Below the pieces are notes generated by a model. That model did not search any database and was not told where the DNA came from. It saw only the letters and a list, made by a program, of their open reading frames with translations. The position numbers and the translations under genes are program-made. DNA of 64,000 nucleotides, taken from NCBI RefSeq assembly GCF_019703515.2, contig NC_059349.1, positions 26,408,744 to 26,472,743 on the forward strand, read 5' to 3'. This stretch comes from Myxocyprinus asiaticus. Its lineage: Eukaryota > Chordata > Actinopteri > Cypriniformes > Catostomidae. Of the stretch, positions 49,765 to 63,400 are shown piece after piece. Every line of letters begins with the position of its first letter. Within the stretch, counting starts at the first letter, position 1.

Positions 49765-52700
49765 CTAATCTATTGGCACACTCGATGCAAGAAAAGCATC
49801 ACAACTAAAAATTACCACACTTGTTATTGTTTGGGAAAACAAACAAGCAAATAAACAAACATAAAACATTCTATTGTTTACTGCCATGCAAAGAAAAAAA
49901 CAGTAGCTTTTGAGTTATATTCAGGTCTTTTAGGCTGTGGTTTGACTCAACTATGCTCAGATTCAGGTATATCTAGTGCATTACCATGTGTGTATGTTCA
50001 ACACAAACAAAGATAAAAGGAAATTAAGCCCTTTTCTCAGTTTTATGGTTGGCATTGTTATTGTGTTTTGTCTTTGTAGGGCAATGTATTTAAGGTGTGT
50101 TTATCGGTGCAAATTAGCGGAATCTAATAATGCAGCCCTATGTGACTTGAAAAATGGTTTGTTTTTATGATACTTTATTTCCATTCATACCCAGATATTA
50201 TGTTACAGGATAACCATAAAACTAACCTTTAGATCTTCATATTTCAAATATAAATAATAATTTCAACTTGGTTTGCTCTTAGAGACAAGAGTCAGTTTGG
50301 AACATCAGATAGAGAAGTTAGAGAAATTCTATGAATTGTTGCAGTTTACAATTGTAAAGTGTAAAATGCCATTTTCAATTGTTTACTGTAAAATATCTTT
50401 TTTTTTTCTTCTCCGTTGAGGACATTTTTTAACTTAAATAAATCTATAGCAAATTGTCAGATATTTGGAAATCTCAGAAATGAGTGGATAAAGAAACCAT
50501 AGCAAAGAAACCACAGATCTACAACAATACACTGCAGCAAACAGAACTTGAGCTTGTGAAGACGACATTTACAGTATTAAACATCAAATTTTAAATACAC
50601 ATACATAAGAAAACAAAGCAAAAGAATATCTGCCAGAAACAAATAGGTCTACTGCACCCAACACAAAACAAAGACATTAGAGGAAATTATTTCACAAAGG
50701 TTTAACAAGGTTCAGTGTATAGAAGCTGAAAAGCAAAACTGCATGTATATTTGCAGCAAGGATTCTTCTTTAACAACTTGGCTGTAAATGTGAGCTCACT
50801 TTATAATGAACATAGATTTGTGTATTTAAACCATTAGTTAGAGGAAAGTGTGAAACCCCTGAACAGAGAAACAGTATAGCGTCCACTTCAAGCATTTTAT
50901 AATGTAAAAACATACAGTTCCATATTGTTCATTTATGTACTTTTTTTTTTTTTTTTTTTACACACTCCTGATATTTTAAGCACTAATGTTAGATTTTTAA
51001 AATAGAGAAATTTATAAGTGTAGCATTTATGTACATTTATGTGAAGGCTGTGCATACATTAGAGACTGAATAAGTTGGGGGTTACATTGATGAAGAGCCT
51101 TTTCTTTTCTGCATGCTCTTCCTTATTAGCCAGACATTTTATGGACTTTTCAATTCATGGTGATGATACACCTCAATCCAAAGATGAAAGCTTTATAAAG
51201 GTAAAACTGGTCTATGCAGAATTGAGATGCAGAAAAGCAACTTGCCTTCATTAATGCATTTTGTTAACATTGGGGAACTTTCATACTTGTCTAATACTAC
51301 ATAAAAAAGTTATCTTTTTTGCGTTGACCAAGTATAAATCATAAGTAGACAACAGATACTTTTTCCTTTTCAAAAATACTTGTCTTAGAGAAAAAGGCAA
51401 AGTCGGCCAAACATGGGAGGAAAATAGACCCAGTGCACTTAACAGTCACTCAGAGGGGTGAGAAAAGTATGAAAAAAAATGAACTGAATATCGGTTAAAG
51501 TGCCAAGTAAATGTAGGAACTGATATTATGCAGTAAGTTCATGGAAATGAGTACAAATATAGAGATGAAAAATAAAATGCCAAAGAGATAAAAGTGCAGA
51601 GCTTGTAATCACCAATACTTGTGATGGTCAGACATGAAACAAAAAAAAAAGGGAGACATGAGCATCTGTACAATGCAGCCTTTTACAAGTGAAATGGAGG
51701 GGCCACAACAATGCAGGGCAACTATTCAACACATGGAAATGTGCACAAATGTCACAGTAACAAAAATAATGCTAGTTTCAGTAATATGTTTGGTCCTACA
51801 TAAAAAGTGATAAAATACATTCTGGTTTCAGCAAAGCTGTTCTCTCAATGAGGCAGTCAAGTAAAGAAATATAAGAGTAACTGATTACCTGACACATCCT
51901 TCCTGTCAATTATATCACATTTTGAACATATGAAGCATGATCCTCATGACAATAATAGTCAAAGCACATGTTGGTTATGCTTCTGTGACAGATAATGTAC
52001 ACAATGCAATCAGATCCCTTGTGGGAAGAATCCCTTAGCAAAACGGAGAATTAAAAACTTTTTTCATCCACAAATTGCTTCTCTTTTGTCCTTTTTTGCT
52101 GGAAATAGACAAAGCAATCCATACAAGATAATTAAAATGCAGCTGCATGGACTCAGAACCCACAGATGCTAGAAAAGCTACTGTACTTTGAGTCATTTTT
52201 TTAATATATATTTTCGTGTTCTAGTATGTTTGATTATGCTTTGCATAGGTATTATTCCAAATCTGATTATCCCCTTATATGGAGACAAATTTTCCATGGA
52301 TAACAAACTTTCTCAAAATATTTTTTATATATTTAACATTTTGTTAGTTAATTTATACATCAAGATCGTATTAATGTTCTTTTCAAATGGTTTTGTAAAC
52401 AAAATTCTCACACTTACAAAAGTGGTACGAGTATAAAAATTCTGAGGAAATATGAGGAAAGATGAATGTGACAAAATTAAAAAGAGTAGTAAACCTCCCC
52501 TTTTGGGCATATGATATCATGAAACAACAAAGGACAAATATGAGTGCAAAGACAACCCTTTTGTTATGAGTTAACAGCATATTTTACAGTACCAAATTCT
52601 TCCATAAACAGAAAACAAACCTTCAGCTACAGAGTACATCTTCACACAACAGAATTGAAAAAAACCGCATCTTCTCAATGCAAGGCAGAATCTGGTTATC

Positions 52701-53054
52701 ACAGTGACTAGTTTTGATACATACATGCAAATGTTCATTATGATCTTGTAGTGTGGCTTCACGTTTCTTTACAAGTAAACAAAGAAATCTGACCTAAAAG
52801 TTTTCAGCATTACATTGATTGTACCATGTACACTGCATTTATAGATAACATGGCTGTACATAAAGAGCAATATCGTCACATTACATCCACACTGTACATT
52901 GAATGTCTAGGTCTACTGATTCAAAATGAACCATTTCAATGGCATGAAAAGGTTTTCTAGTGCATACAGAACTGCTAGACAGATGTTTACAGATCTGCTA
53001 ACTTTTTTATTTAGTGCTTTTTACATTGTAATCATGTGCATATTCTGCACGTTT

Positions 53055-53651
53055 AAAGGTCTGGATGTGTTTTAAGCTCAACAGACAGCATTTCTGGCAT
53101 AATGTTGATTAATTTCGACTCGTCTCTCCTTTTCTTTAAAAAAAGCCCAAATCAAGGTTACAGTGAGACACTTACAATGGAAGTGAATGGGGTCAATTCT
53201 TGGAGGGTTTAAAGAGAAATATGAAGCTTTTAATTTGATAAAATCACTTACATTAATTCTTCGGTTAAAACAACTAAAACAGAGCTGTTAAGTTGTTTAA
53301 ATAGACTTTTCTGTCTTTTTAGGGTTTTAGTGTTTATGGTATTACGTCATGGGAACAAAGTTGTAAAACTGGATAAAACTTCACACAGAAATGTAGTTAA
53401 TAAGCAATTTTATCACACTAAAATCATGTTATGATGCATATTGTTTTCTTTTTTGAGTCAATACTTTTGTTTACGATGTTTACGCATTAGCCCCATTCAC
53501 CTCCATTGTAAGTGCCTCACTGTAACCCAGATGTTTGCTTTTTTTAAAGAAATGGAGGGACGAGTCAAAATTAATTTTTACGGTACTCAGCATTGTGCCA
53601 CAAATGCTGTCGATTGAGCTTAACTTGTATTGAACCCCGAATATTCCTTTA
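53055..53651. mobile_element. Second copy of the AAAGGAATATT element, left end damaged
   Basis: Shares CATAATGTTGATTA, GTTACAGTGAGACACTTACA and the right end CCCCGAATATTCCTTTA with 47236-47868. The outer left end is diverged. Confidence 0.7.
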
Positions 53652-54486
53652 TGCACAAAGGATATTAGAATTTCCAATTGATGCAGATTAATTTGACCAC
53701 AATCATTACACAGTGCTTTGTCATTTTTAGCCACATTAGCCTTAAGCTGTACCACTGCATCTCAGCAAAGTGTGACAAAACTAGACATTTAAAAACATTA
53801 CAATCATAAGTTCAGACTGCACTGAACAACTGTAGCTGTCTTCAGGTACATTAGTGTTCATGTGGAAAGTGAAAATGTGTTGCATGTAATGCATGAGAAC
53901 TACAATACTGCCCTTAAAATGGGGAGGATTAACACTCCTTTTTCACCGTTACTGGTCTTATGAACAAGAAACATTTGTTTAAGAAAATAAATTAAAAACA
54001 GCTCATGGCAAACAATGTTTTTGGTAGCATATGCATGTATAAAAGTGCATAAATAAATATTAATCTTTAAAAGTGGCATGTAACACAGGCATGTATGACC
54101 TAGTGATAGGTGAGCCTGCGGGCATCAGAAGGATGTGATTGGTGCTGCCGAGGAGGAGGAGGGGGGGGGCTTCTACAGGAAATGAAATGAAGGGAGCTTA
54201 CATAGTGTTGTCGCAATCATTTATATAGAGCTAAAAGAACCACAATTGTTGAGGTGCGAGTATTACAGAAATGCTGGGCTGCTTTCTCAAAAGGTGGATT
54301 CATTAGATGTGACAGCATACTGTGGCAACATTCTCAGCAGTGTCATTGACCACCCGTATTCCCGGAGGGAGGGTTTTGAGAAACAGGGTCAGGTGTTCCC
54401 CAGACATGCTGTAGAGATGACAGCTTCTCTCCCACTTAACCACACCAATCTCAAAGAAAGACAAATGAACAGTATATACCTAAAGA

Positions 54487-57400
54487 TTACAGCCTGTCCA
54501 TCCGGAAAGCATCTTCTGTCGCAGGGTCGGCAAGGACCATGTCAGGATCGTTGAGCATGTGCAGGCCGTCTAGAGTTAGTGGATCGATTTTCAACTCATC
54601 CAGGGGGAATTGGGAATCTGCGTCAAAGCTCACATCACCTGTCAGACAGTCAGAGAACTCTTTGGAAAGGCTGGGGTGAAACTCTCCTGTAACTACAAGA
54701 TGGGCAATATAATACGCTAAACTAACGCCAAAGGGACAGTTCAGCTCATAAAATGACATACCCCTTGTAGAATGCACAAATAAAAAATTTCAAAAGAGGA
54801 ATCATAAAATTGTTTATTTGTAATACTGCCCAGATGAAGCTATTTGACTTTACAACTATTTACATTTGCTCAAGGAGACACGCAACATTAAGAACGAAGG
54901 GTGTTTAAACTTTAAAAACAGGATAATTTGGGTAATTGCGTTTATTATTTTGTTTTGTGGAATATACTTAAATATCTGTCATGCAGCGTCTTCATGACAG
55001 TATTAAAAAAAACACTCTTTCATTTTTAAAAAATGTTAAACTTCTTACATATTCTGCAAGGGGTCATGCAGTCTAGCATTATGTATGGCAAAGGTACAGG
55101 CAATATTATGCAATATCTAACTTGCTCAGGTGCAATACCTGTGAGAATGATGTTGGGGATGTTACCATGGCTGCTGTAGCCTAGCTGCTGTGCGTCCTGC
55201 AGGTTGCCGTGGCTCCCAGTCAAGTTGAGCATTGCAGCTTGAGAGTAGTTCAGAGTAGAACCCTCACTGTACAGACTGATGGGATTCTCAAGCATGTTGA
55301 ACTGCTCCAGCTAAAGAATCACAACAATTGAATTACTATCAGAATTGTGGGTTGAAAGAATCTCAATTTCTTGCAAACAGGTGAGAGACAAGCAAAAGAA
55401 AGAAAAATTATATCTCAAATTGCATGTAACACTACAACTGTATGAGTACGGTGTTCTTTTTGCAACTCTGAACTTGGAACCGCTTATATGCTTCATTACC
55501 TGAAGTGAGCAGTTCTCACAAACTCCATATGCTTTAGTCAAGTTTCCCCAAAATTATTTATGAATGGAAAATATAAACTCCAAGACAGCAGTGTTTCTGA
55601 ATTATTTAGGAAACAGAAGTCATCTTATTTTATTCATTTATTATTTATTGACAGGCTTTTTGCCTTTGTTGAATGCAGGGTTCCCACACCATTTGACCAA
55701 TAACTTTCCCTGACATTGTCATTCGCTCATGATTACGGGATAAGGATTTTTCAAATTCACGTTATAGATATTGCACTCAAAGAGAGTCATTTCTAGCCTA
55801 TGAAATATTTTAGAGCATAATACTTCCAGGTTTTCTGTGACTTTGCACTGTAAACCCTATTGTTGTCATTACTGGAAAAAAAAGTTGTCTTAATTAAACA
55901 TTACTTGAAATGTCAAGTTTTGGGCTCAGAACGCAAACATCTATGTTCCTTGAACTTATTTTACTTAAACTTTTAAGTGTTAATAACTCAAAGTATTAAG
56001 TACAAAATTGAGGCTATGGGGAACACCCATAATTCATTGCGCATGCATTATTTAATCATGCAGGGGTGTAAAGTATTTGAGTAAAAATACTTCTACTTAA
56101 GTATTATTTTTTGGAATTTGTGCAGTCTCAATGGAATACTTGTACTTTTACTTAATTACATTTCCAAAGAAAAAAATAGTACTTTTTACTCCTTAAAATT
56201 TTATTTACACTTGAAAAGTACTCACTACATTTTTGCAGATCATTTTCTTTTATCTTACTGGATTAAAGCTGCCTTTTCACTGCATCAGACAAATGACAGA
56301 CCAGAGATCAGTCATTTTAAATGAAGTGACGCATGGTGGCTGTGTGGAGTTCTCACCATCTGCAGAGGCGGAATTGGTGCTGTTTTTTACATCAGTAATG
56401 ACTATACTTTGTAATCAGTTGAATGCCACTTTGGTGAATTAAAGTACCAATTTCCTTCCGAAACCAAATCTGTACATTATTCCAAACTTTTGGCCATTAG
56501 TGTGTGTGTATATGTTGTTTTAGCACCTCCAGTGTTCATTCCACCAGGAAATTGCTGTGTTACGTACATAACGCCACATGAAAAATTATTTTGCAAAAAT
56601 GTAGTTATTGTAAGATGATTCTATGACCAGGTTGAGAATGCCACTGGGGGAGAAATATGACAGTCGTCAAAGACTGTAAAAAGGTGACTTAACAAACCAA
56701 TCAAATTTAACAACGTCCTCTCTCACACAATCTCCTCTCTTGATTTCATTCTAGTTAGGAAGACAGTACTTAATACTTAAGTACAATTTAATGTGAATAC
56801 TTTTTGACTTTCACTCAAGTATGTTTTTGGCTAGATATTTGGACTTTTGAGTGAAATTTTCACTCAGTATCCATACTTTCACTTATAATTTCTGAGTACT
56901 TTTTACACCCCTGTAATTATGTTTGCTTGATCAAAGGGAACATATGGGGGCATTTAAATAGTTGTTATTAAGAATTCATAGAGGTTTTAGCTCATGTAGT
57001 ATTATTTATGTTGTTTTGTTGCAAATAGTGGTTCTGTGTGGTGTCACCATTACGGTGATCTGTGTCCCCTTTAGTCAAATCGGACCCTGTAAACACTATT
57101 TCATTTCTCCTTGTGCATGTACAAATGAAGTACAAGTTTCTATGCATTTCTGTGGGGAAATACGTATATTTAATGACTGACCTAAAATCAGTTATAATCT
57201 TCATTATTTAAGCTGTGTTACTGTATAACCTAAATTTCAATTGAAATTATGGAGTAGAAACAACAACATTTAAACAGCAAATCAAAATTTAATTAAGTTA
57301 ATTCTTACTGACGTCATTAATCAGTTTAATTCAGGGAACGACTCAATCAATCGAGTAGTCAACTGTGGAGGCGGGGGCGTGGTCAAGTGCAGATTTGTGA

Positions 57401-60400
57401 ATGAAGAGTGAGGTTGGGAGAGGGGAATGGTCAGGACTCACACCTGCGCAAAATTTCTCTAACAGCTGTTCTGTGTTGCAGTGAGCGGCTCGAGACAGAT
57501 AAAGGGGAGACGAGAGCCTCAGAGGAGGAGAGAGACCCAGACCTGTGTGTGTGTGTGTGTTTATGTTGTTTTGAAAAAGATCGCTGAAAAGCTAGAAACT
57601 AAAATAAATATCCGCTGTGCACGGTTTTGTAACGCTGTCTCCCGCCGACCTCCCTCTCCATTCACAATTCAGTGCTCGACCACGCCCCCGCCTCCACATC
57701 AACTTTTGAATGTTTTTAGTGTGGAAAGACTGGGATCCCTGTGTATAGGACATAAGAGAGAAGACAGGAAAATAGAGGGAGAAAGTAGGGGAACAGGATC
57801 CAGGCTGGATTTGAAGCTACACCAAAAAAAAAAAAAAAAAGAGGCATATTTCTAAGAATTACACATTTTAATTTTATAACACAGTTCCATCAAATTGAAA
57901 TGTGTAATGTTTAACAATATTAAAGTTATAAAACTTAAAATATTTAGATTTTTTAAATTGTATTAAAAAGATTACTCGATTAAATTTGATGGAATTTTGT
58001 TCTAAACTAAAATGCGTACATCTTAAAATAATTTTTTTGAGTGTGTCCACATTAGCATACGTCTCTCTTGTGTTGTGTCTCATTTCCCACCGTGACAGAG
58101 CTCCATGTTTTAAAGGCCAGCCATTTAACAGTGCAATTTAATACAGTTGTAGGCTTAAACAAGGTCAGAGCAAAGTCTTTAGGAAGCCCATTTCTCTAAA
58201 AAGTTGCAGCTGCCCTCTAGTGGACGGTACATGTAAGGGGCAAGGAGAAATTCTTCCTGGACCTGTTCTGTCTTTTCATCTCTAGATGAAACAGATCATA
58301 GTGGCTGGGGTCTTCCTAGAACTACACTAAAACATTACAGTTATTTATACACATGATCAGTGGCCACAAAAATGTCTGAATGGGCTTGAACAGTTAAGGT
58401 ACTTGAGGTTATATATACAGGGCACAGTGGCCTTACCTGCTGAGACAAAGCACTGGTCTGCCGAGGAGACAGCTGCTGGTCATAAAAGGCATCAGCAAAG
58501 ACACTTCCAAGAATGGAGGAGTGCTAAAACAACATATCAAAAATAACCATTCATGAGAAGGATAATAATCAGTAGAGAGGTCACTATCACAAAGGCCTAA
58601 CATACTAATAAGCCCATGAGAGGATGTCAATTCCCATATAAAACGTCACATTACACAAAATCGGGTTTTGTGTCACAATTCATGATAAGAGAAAAATTAA
58701 AACACTAACTGTGTATAACCGTGGTTGACATGAAGACAAAGGGTCATTTCTGAATGAAAAACATGCTGCAGCCTGCACGCATACTGTACAGAAATTCAAC
58801 ATCTTGTACTGTATATAAGATAGCATATAAGAACAGGTGAGCAAATATACCTATACCAAAAACCTCAAATTCCACATGACTACAGTCCCGTTCTCTAGCA
58901 CTGGCTCAAACTGTGACTATCATTGCTGATCTTCTGTAATTGCATTTAGAGAACAACAGGAAGGAGTTAATTAAAGGAAGGGAACACAGCAAAATTCTAT
59001 TGAGAAGCGAGCAACTAAATATCTCTTCCTGAACATAACACTACAAATAGTAAAGGAAAATAACTATAACAATAAAAGTGGCTTCCAACTAAACCTTAAA
59101 GCAAAAATTTGTGAATGATTTTTATAAGAAAACGTGCCACACGCAGACTGTTGATTCGGTCACATTAGTGAGTGGAATTTGGTCCAGTGTTCAGAGTTTC
59201 AAAGACTTTAAGATACAGTACATCATGTGTGATGATATCAACTAGCAAGTATAATACAAAGAACGACACAATTGTCTATTATCTGACTATTATTACTCAG
59301 CCTATCTGTAATTCAAAACTTCACATTTTCTTACAATCATTCTTAACATTTCAAAGGATCACAACTGTGTTCCAAGCTTCAAACTGACAACCAAACAAAT
59401 GGCATAATATGCACATGATTCAGTAAGAGGACGTGTAACAGGAATGGTACTTTTACCGAGTATGGCATACATTACAATATAATGCTACTCAAAATGATAC
59501 ACAGAAAGGCTAAGGTGGTGCTCAGACACACACTGAAGCAGCTGGGATCAGAGAGACTAGGAGACACGACTGGACTAGGACACACAGAGCGGCTAATAGG
59601 ACAGGCTCCAGATCAGCTCCAAACAAAACAAACTACAGGGAGGAAGCAGCAGCTGCTGGATTCGCCCTTACTTGAGGCGAGCCCCCCGGAGAGAAGCCTT
59701 GATTGGAGACTGGAGAAGTCGGAGACTGATTGGCTGAAGACCCCACCCTACAGCGGTACTGCTGGAGGGAAGCAGCCTACATGGGACAACACCAGGTTAG
59801 ACCAACAGAGCCCCTGTAGGGGACCTCTGAAAGGCAACTTTTCTGCATTGTTGGAGTTTCTCTCGAATAACAGTTACAAAATGTAGTCTTTGTAATTACA
59901 ATTTTGCAGCCAGCATTCTATAATCAGGACATCAACTTATCAGACTGCTACATCTTTATAAAGGAAATATTTTTCCCTGCTTTAATTGAAAGTACCGATA
60001 TCCAGGTCTCTTCATTAGGGTATTGTCAAGACTGAGACAAACTTTAAAAAAAGCAAGTCGAGAACTTAAAAGAGACAAAGTCTTCTTTCTTAGGAACCAT
60101 AAACAATGCTGTTAAGACTTATTTTATCTTTTTAAAAATGATTTTATCAGTGCACAATCTATTTGAGAGACCTACATGACCGAGTTCTAGAAAGCCACTG
60201 CAGATCTAAGGATCTGAAGGTTGAGATGTGACCTTACCATGTTAATATCAATGCCCACAGAGGTCTGTGTCTGGCTGCTAGAGACAGGTGGCAGCTGAGT
60301 GTTCTGCTGGAGCTGAAGAAGGCCACTGACTCCCTGCATCTGTGTGGATGGCTGACTGAAGAAAGCATACTGAGCCAACTGTTGCTCCAGCATCATGGCA

Positions 60401-63400
60401 TCTATCGTCTCCACCTATTTAACATGGATCCAGATAGAGACAGTCTTTCAGTATCCGAGTGAGTTTAATATCCCAAACCTCCAAGACAGGGTTCCCACAC
60501 TTTTTGACCATTAAATGTCCATGAATTTTCTATGACCTCTCAAGATCTTTTAGATATCATTTTATATAGATTGTAAGGGCATTTGTACGCCAGAAACCAA
60601 TATTTGGTATTAATAATTTTAAACGACTATAATTACTACTGTACAACAAATTCTCCAACAAGACCCTTAATGGACAGACTGATGTTTTCAACTTGCGGGC
60701 AAGTTTTACTCTGCACAAGCACTCACAGAGAGCAATTTCTAGCCAATGACCACATTTACATGCAATTAAGAAAATGGTCCTTTTTTCACTATAAATCTCT
60801 ACTTTCATGTCTACATTTTTCTTCTTTTGTTTTCACCGATTTGCATGCTTCAACTGGGCAGGGAGGAGAATTTATAGTAAAAAGTACTTCAAATTAATCT
60901 GTTTCTCACCTACACCTACTATATCGCTTCTGAAGATATGGAGTTAACCACTGGGGTCGTATGGCTTACTTTTATGCTGGCTTTATGTGCTTTTTGGACC
61001 TTCAAAGTTAAGGCCACCATTCAGTTGCATTGTAATCACCTATAGAGCTGAAATATTCTTTTAAAAATCTTAATTTGTGTTCAGCAGAGGAAAGAAAGTC
61101 ATACTCATCTGAGATTGCATGAGGGTAAGTAAATGATGAGAGAAGTTTCATTTTTGGGTGAACTATCCTTTTAAAGGATGAAGAGAAGGCATTTTAACAC
61201 ACCTGGGTTTCTCCCAGAGAATATGGCTTTTGGGGCCATGCAAACACGAGGCATTCTTACAGGTTTTTGAGAAGTGCTCAAGTGTGTGAACAGACTGGAT
61301 AACAAACATCATAGAATAAAGACCCACCACAAGTCAACACAGTGGAAAGAACTGAACATTTCTGGGAGTACAGTGGGAAAGCACATACACTGTAAACTAT
61401 TCCCATTTATACCAATGTAAAATATCGACTGTACCTCACATTAAATTATACAATATGCACTCCTACATTGGGGGAATCCCGAGTTTTACATAAGAGGGAA
61501 ACCCCACTGTTGCAGTGCAATTCCTGTGATATCTGTGGAAAAAAGCTCATTCTTCCTTGGATGCCATGTTTGTAATTTACACAAGCAACAAGGGGAAATC
61601 ATGTTGCAGTGGAGAAAGATGCTAATCGACCAAGCCACATGTACTGTATACAGCAGTATAGAGCACACCGCTTATACAGTGCATGCAAACGGGAACATCA
61701 CTTTCTCTAAATAAGCCGCTTTCCATGTAAACATAGTCAATTAAATATTAGCAAAACTAGAAAACGTTTATTTACTTTAGAAACTTTAGAAGACTTCCAA
61801 GATTTTACTAATTTCCAAAATTTTTCTAGGCCTGTCAATCACAATTTATAAATTCCCTGAAATTTCCAGATATTCCATGACCATGGGAACCCTGCTAGAT
61901 CAAAAAGGGTAATTGCAGACCTACTCTACAGTGCAGGCAGAATTCAAGGTGTGAATTGAATGAACAAATTACAACCTGGTATCCCTCTGCCTTTCATTTC
62001 TCACAGTGACACCTACAAGGTGACAATACATGTTCCTTCACATTCCCTCCTGAAACAGGCAACTGAACAGGAAGAACTCAATGTGCCTTCTGTAATAACA
62101 CATACAAAATTAGTCCATACAGACTGAAATTATTCTGAGAGAAGTGTTACCTGTGCAAGAGAGAGTGGAGGAGAGAGGGTGGGCGACAGCTGCTGAAGAC
62201 TATGATGCTGCTGGGAGTCAGTGTTGAGAATCAGAGGAACCACATTCTCATGACGGCGTTGAACACTGCCAGTCACTGTAGGTTGTGCTGACATCACACC
62301 TGATGAGACAAGAAGGCATTTAGACCATTTAGAATTCAAAATCTAATTTAAATCTAGTAAAACACAAAGTTTTAGGATTTAATTGTTTTTTAAATGTTAC
62401 ACGTAAAATAAATATGACATATTTAAAATTCTGCATGTCAATGTGTGACATTGATCATGCTAACGCCTTTGTAGAAAAGGTCAGATGTCCATGCTTTCGT
62501 TGAAGCACACCAGGTGTGCTCTAGAACATTTTCAAATCTTGCTGGGATAATCATCAGGTTTTGAACAAACTTGGAGTTCCTGTGCCAGCTCGAGTACATG
62601 CTGTCATTAAAGCAAAAGGGGAACACACCAAATACTACTCAAATTCAAATTGCTGAGCTTATAATGTGATTTGCAATAAAAATGTATTAATCAGAAAAAT
62701 GCAAAATAGAAAGTACGTTTTTCACTAGTGGTCACAGACCTTTGGACCTCACTGTATGCATGTGCTCATCTTGCCAACAAATGTCCAGAAATCCAAAAAT
62801 GTAATCAGATGATTACAACAGCATTTAATAGCACTAAAAATAACACAGGACATCTTTACATACACATGGAGTGTATATCATAATGTCTATGGGTGTAAGA
62901 ATCACCTTGGCTGGCAGAAGTGAGGCCCATGTGAGTGTTGGCCAGATTGCCAGTGCTGTTGGAGCAACTGAAAGAGGAGGAGGAGTCATCAGGGTCCAGA
63001 GGTGTGGGAAGAGGAGGTGGGATCTGGATGTTGGTGAGGTCTGGCAGAGAGCCGCCTGTGTTGTGTGCCACTGGGATTAAAGATGCAGTCATTTCCTGAT
63101 CTGGAGATGGAAATATGCTGGGAAAAATACATGAGGGATGTTAGAATAACTGAGGTAATTGGATATGGCTCAACAGAAAAAGCCCTTTGTAAACACTGCA
63201 GATCATTCTTACAGCATGTCACCTGCTTCATTACATCCATATTCAGAAAAGCCTTAAGTTTACTGCTTTCAGAGTATTTTCACCAACATGAGAAGTAGGG
63301 CTGTCATGATTATGAAACTCAACTGATGATGAATTGTCAAATAAATAATTGCAATTATGATGATTAACTGTCATACTTCTAAAGATGTATGTGTGCTTCA

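Larger units (their letters stand above)
48059..54486 (-). other. crtc1 downstream region, possible very long 3' UTR
   Basis: There is no host gene signal over 6.4 kb after the crtc1 stop. The stretch is AT-rich with a SINE at 49335-49764 and an inverted-repeat element at 53055-53651. A reverse-strand AATAAA at 48059-48064 could close a long 3' UTR. Whether all of it is transcribed cannot be judged. Confidence 0.3.

Noticed and set aside
57481..57855. 124-codon + frame in a crtc1 intron
   Set aside because: Falls within the 335-bp TG...CA element and adjacent A-rich DNA; no gene features.
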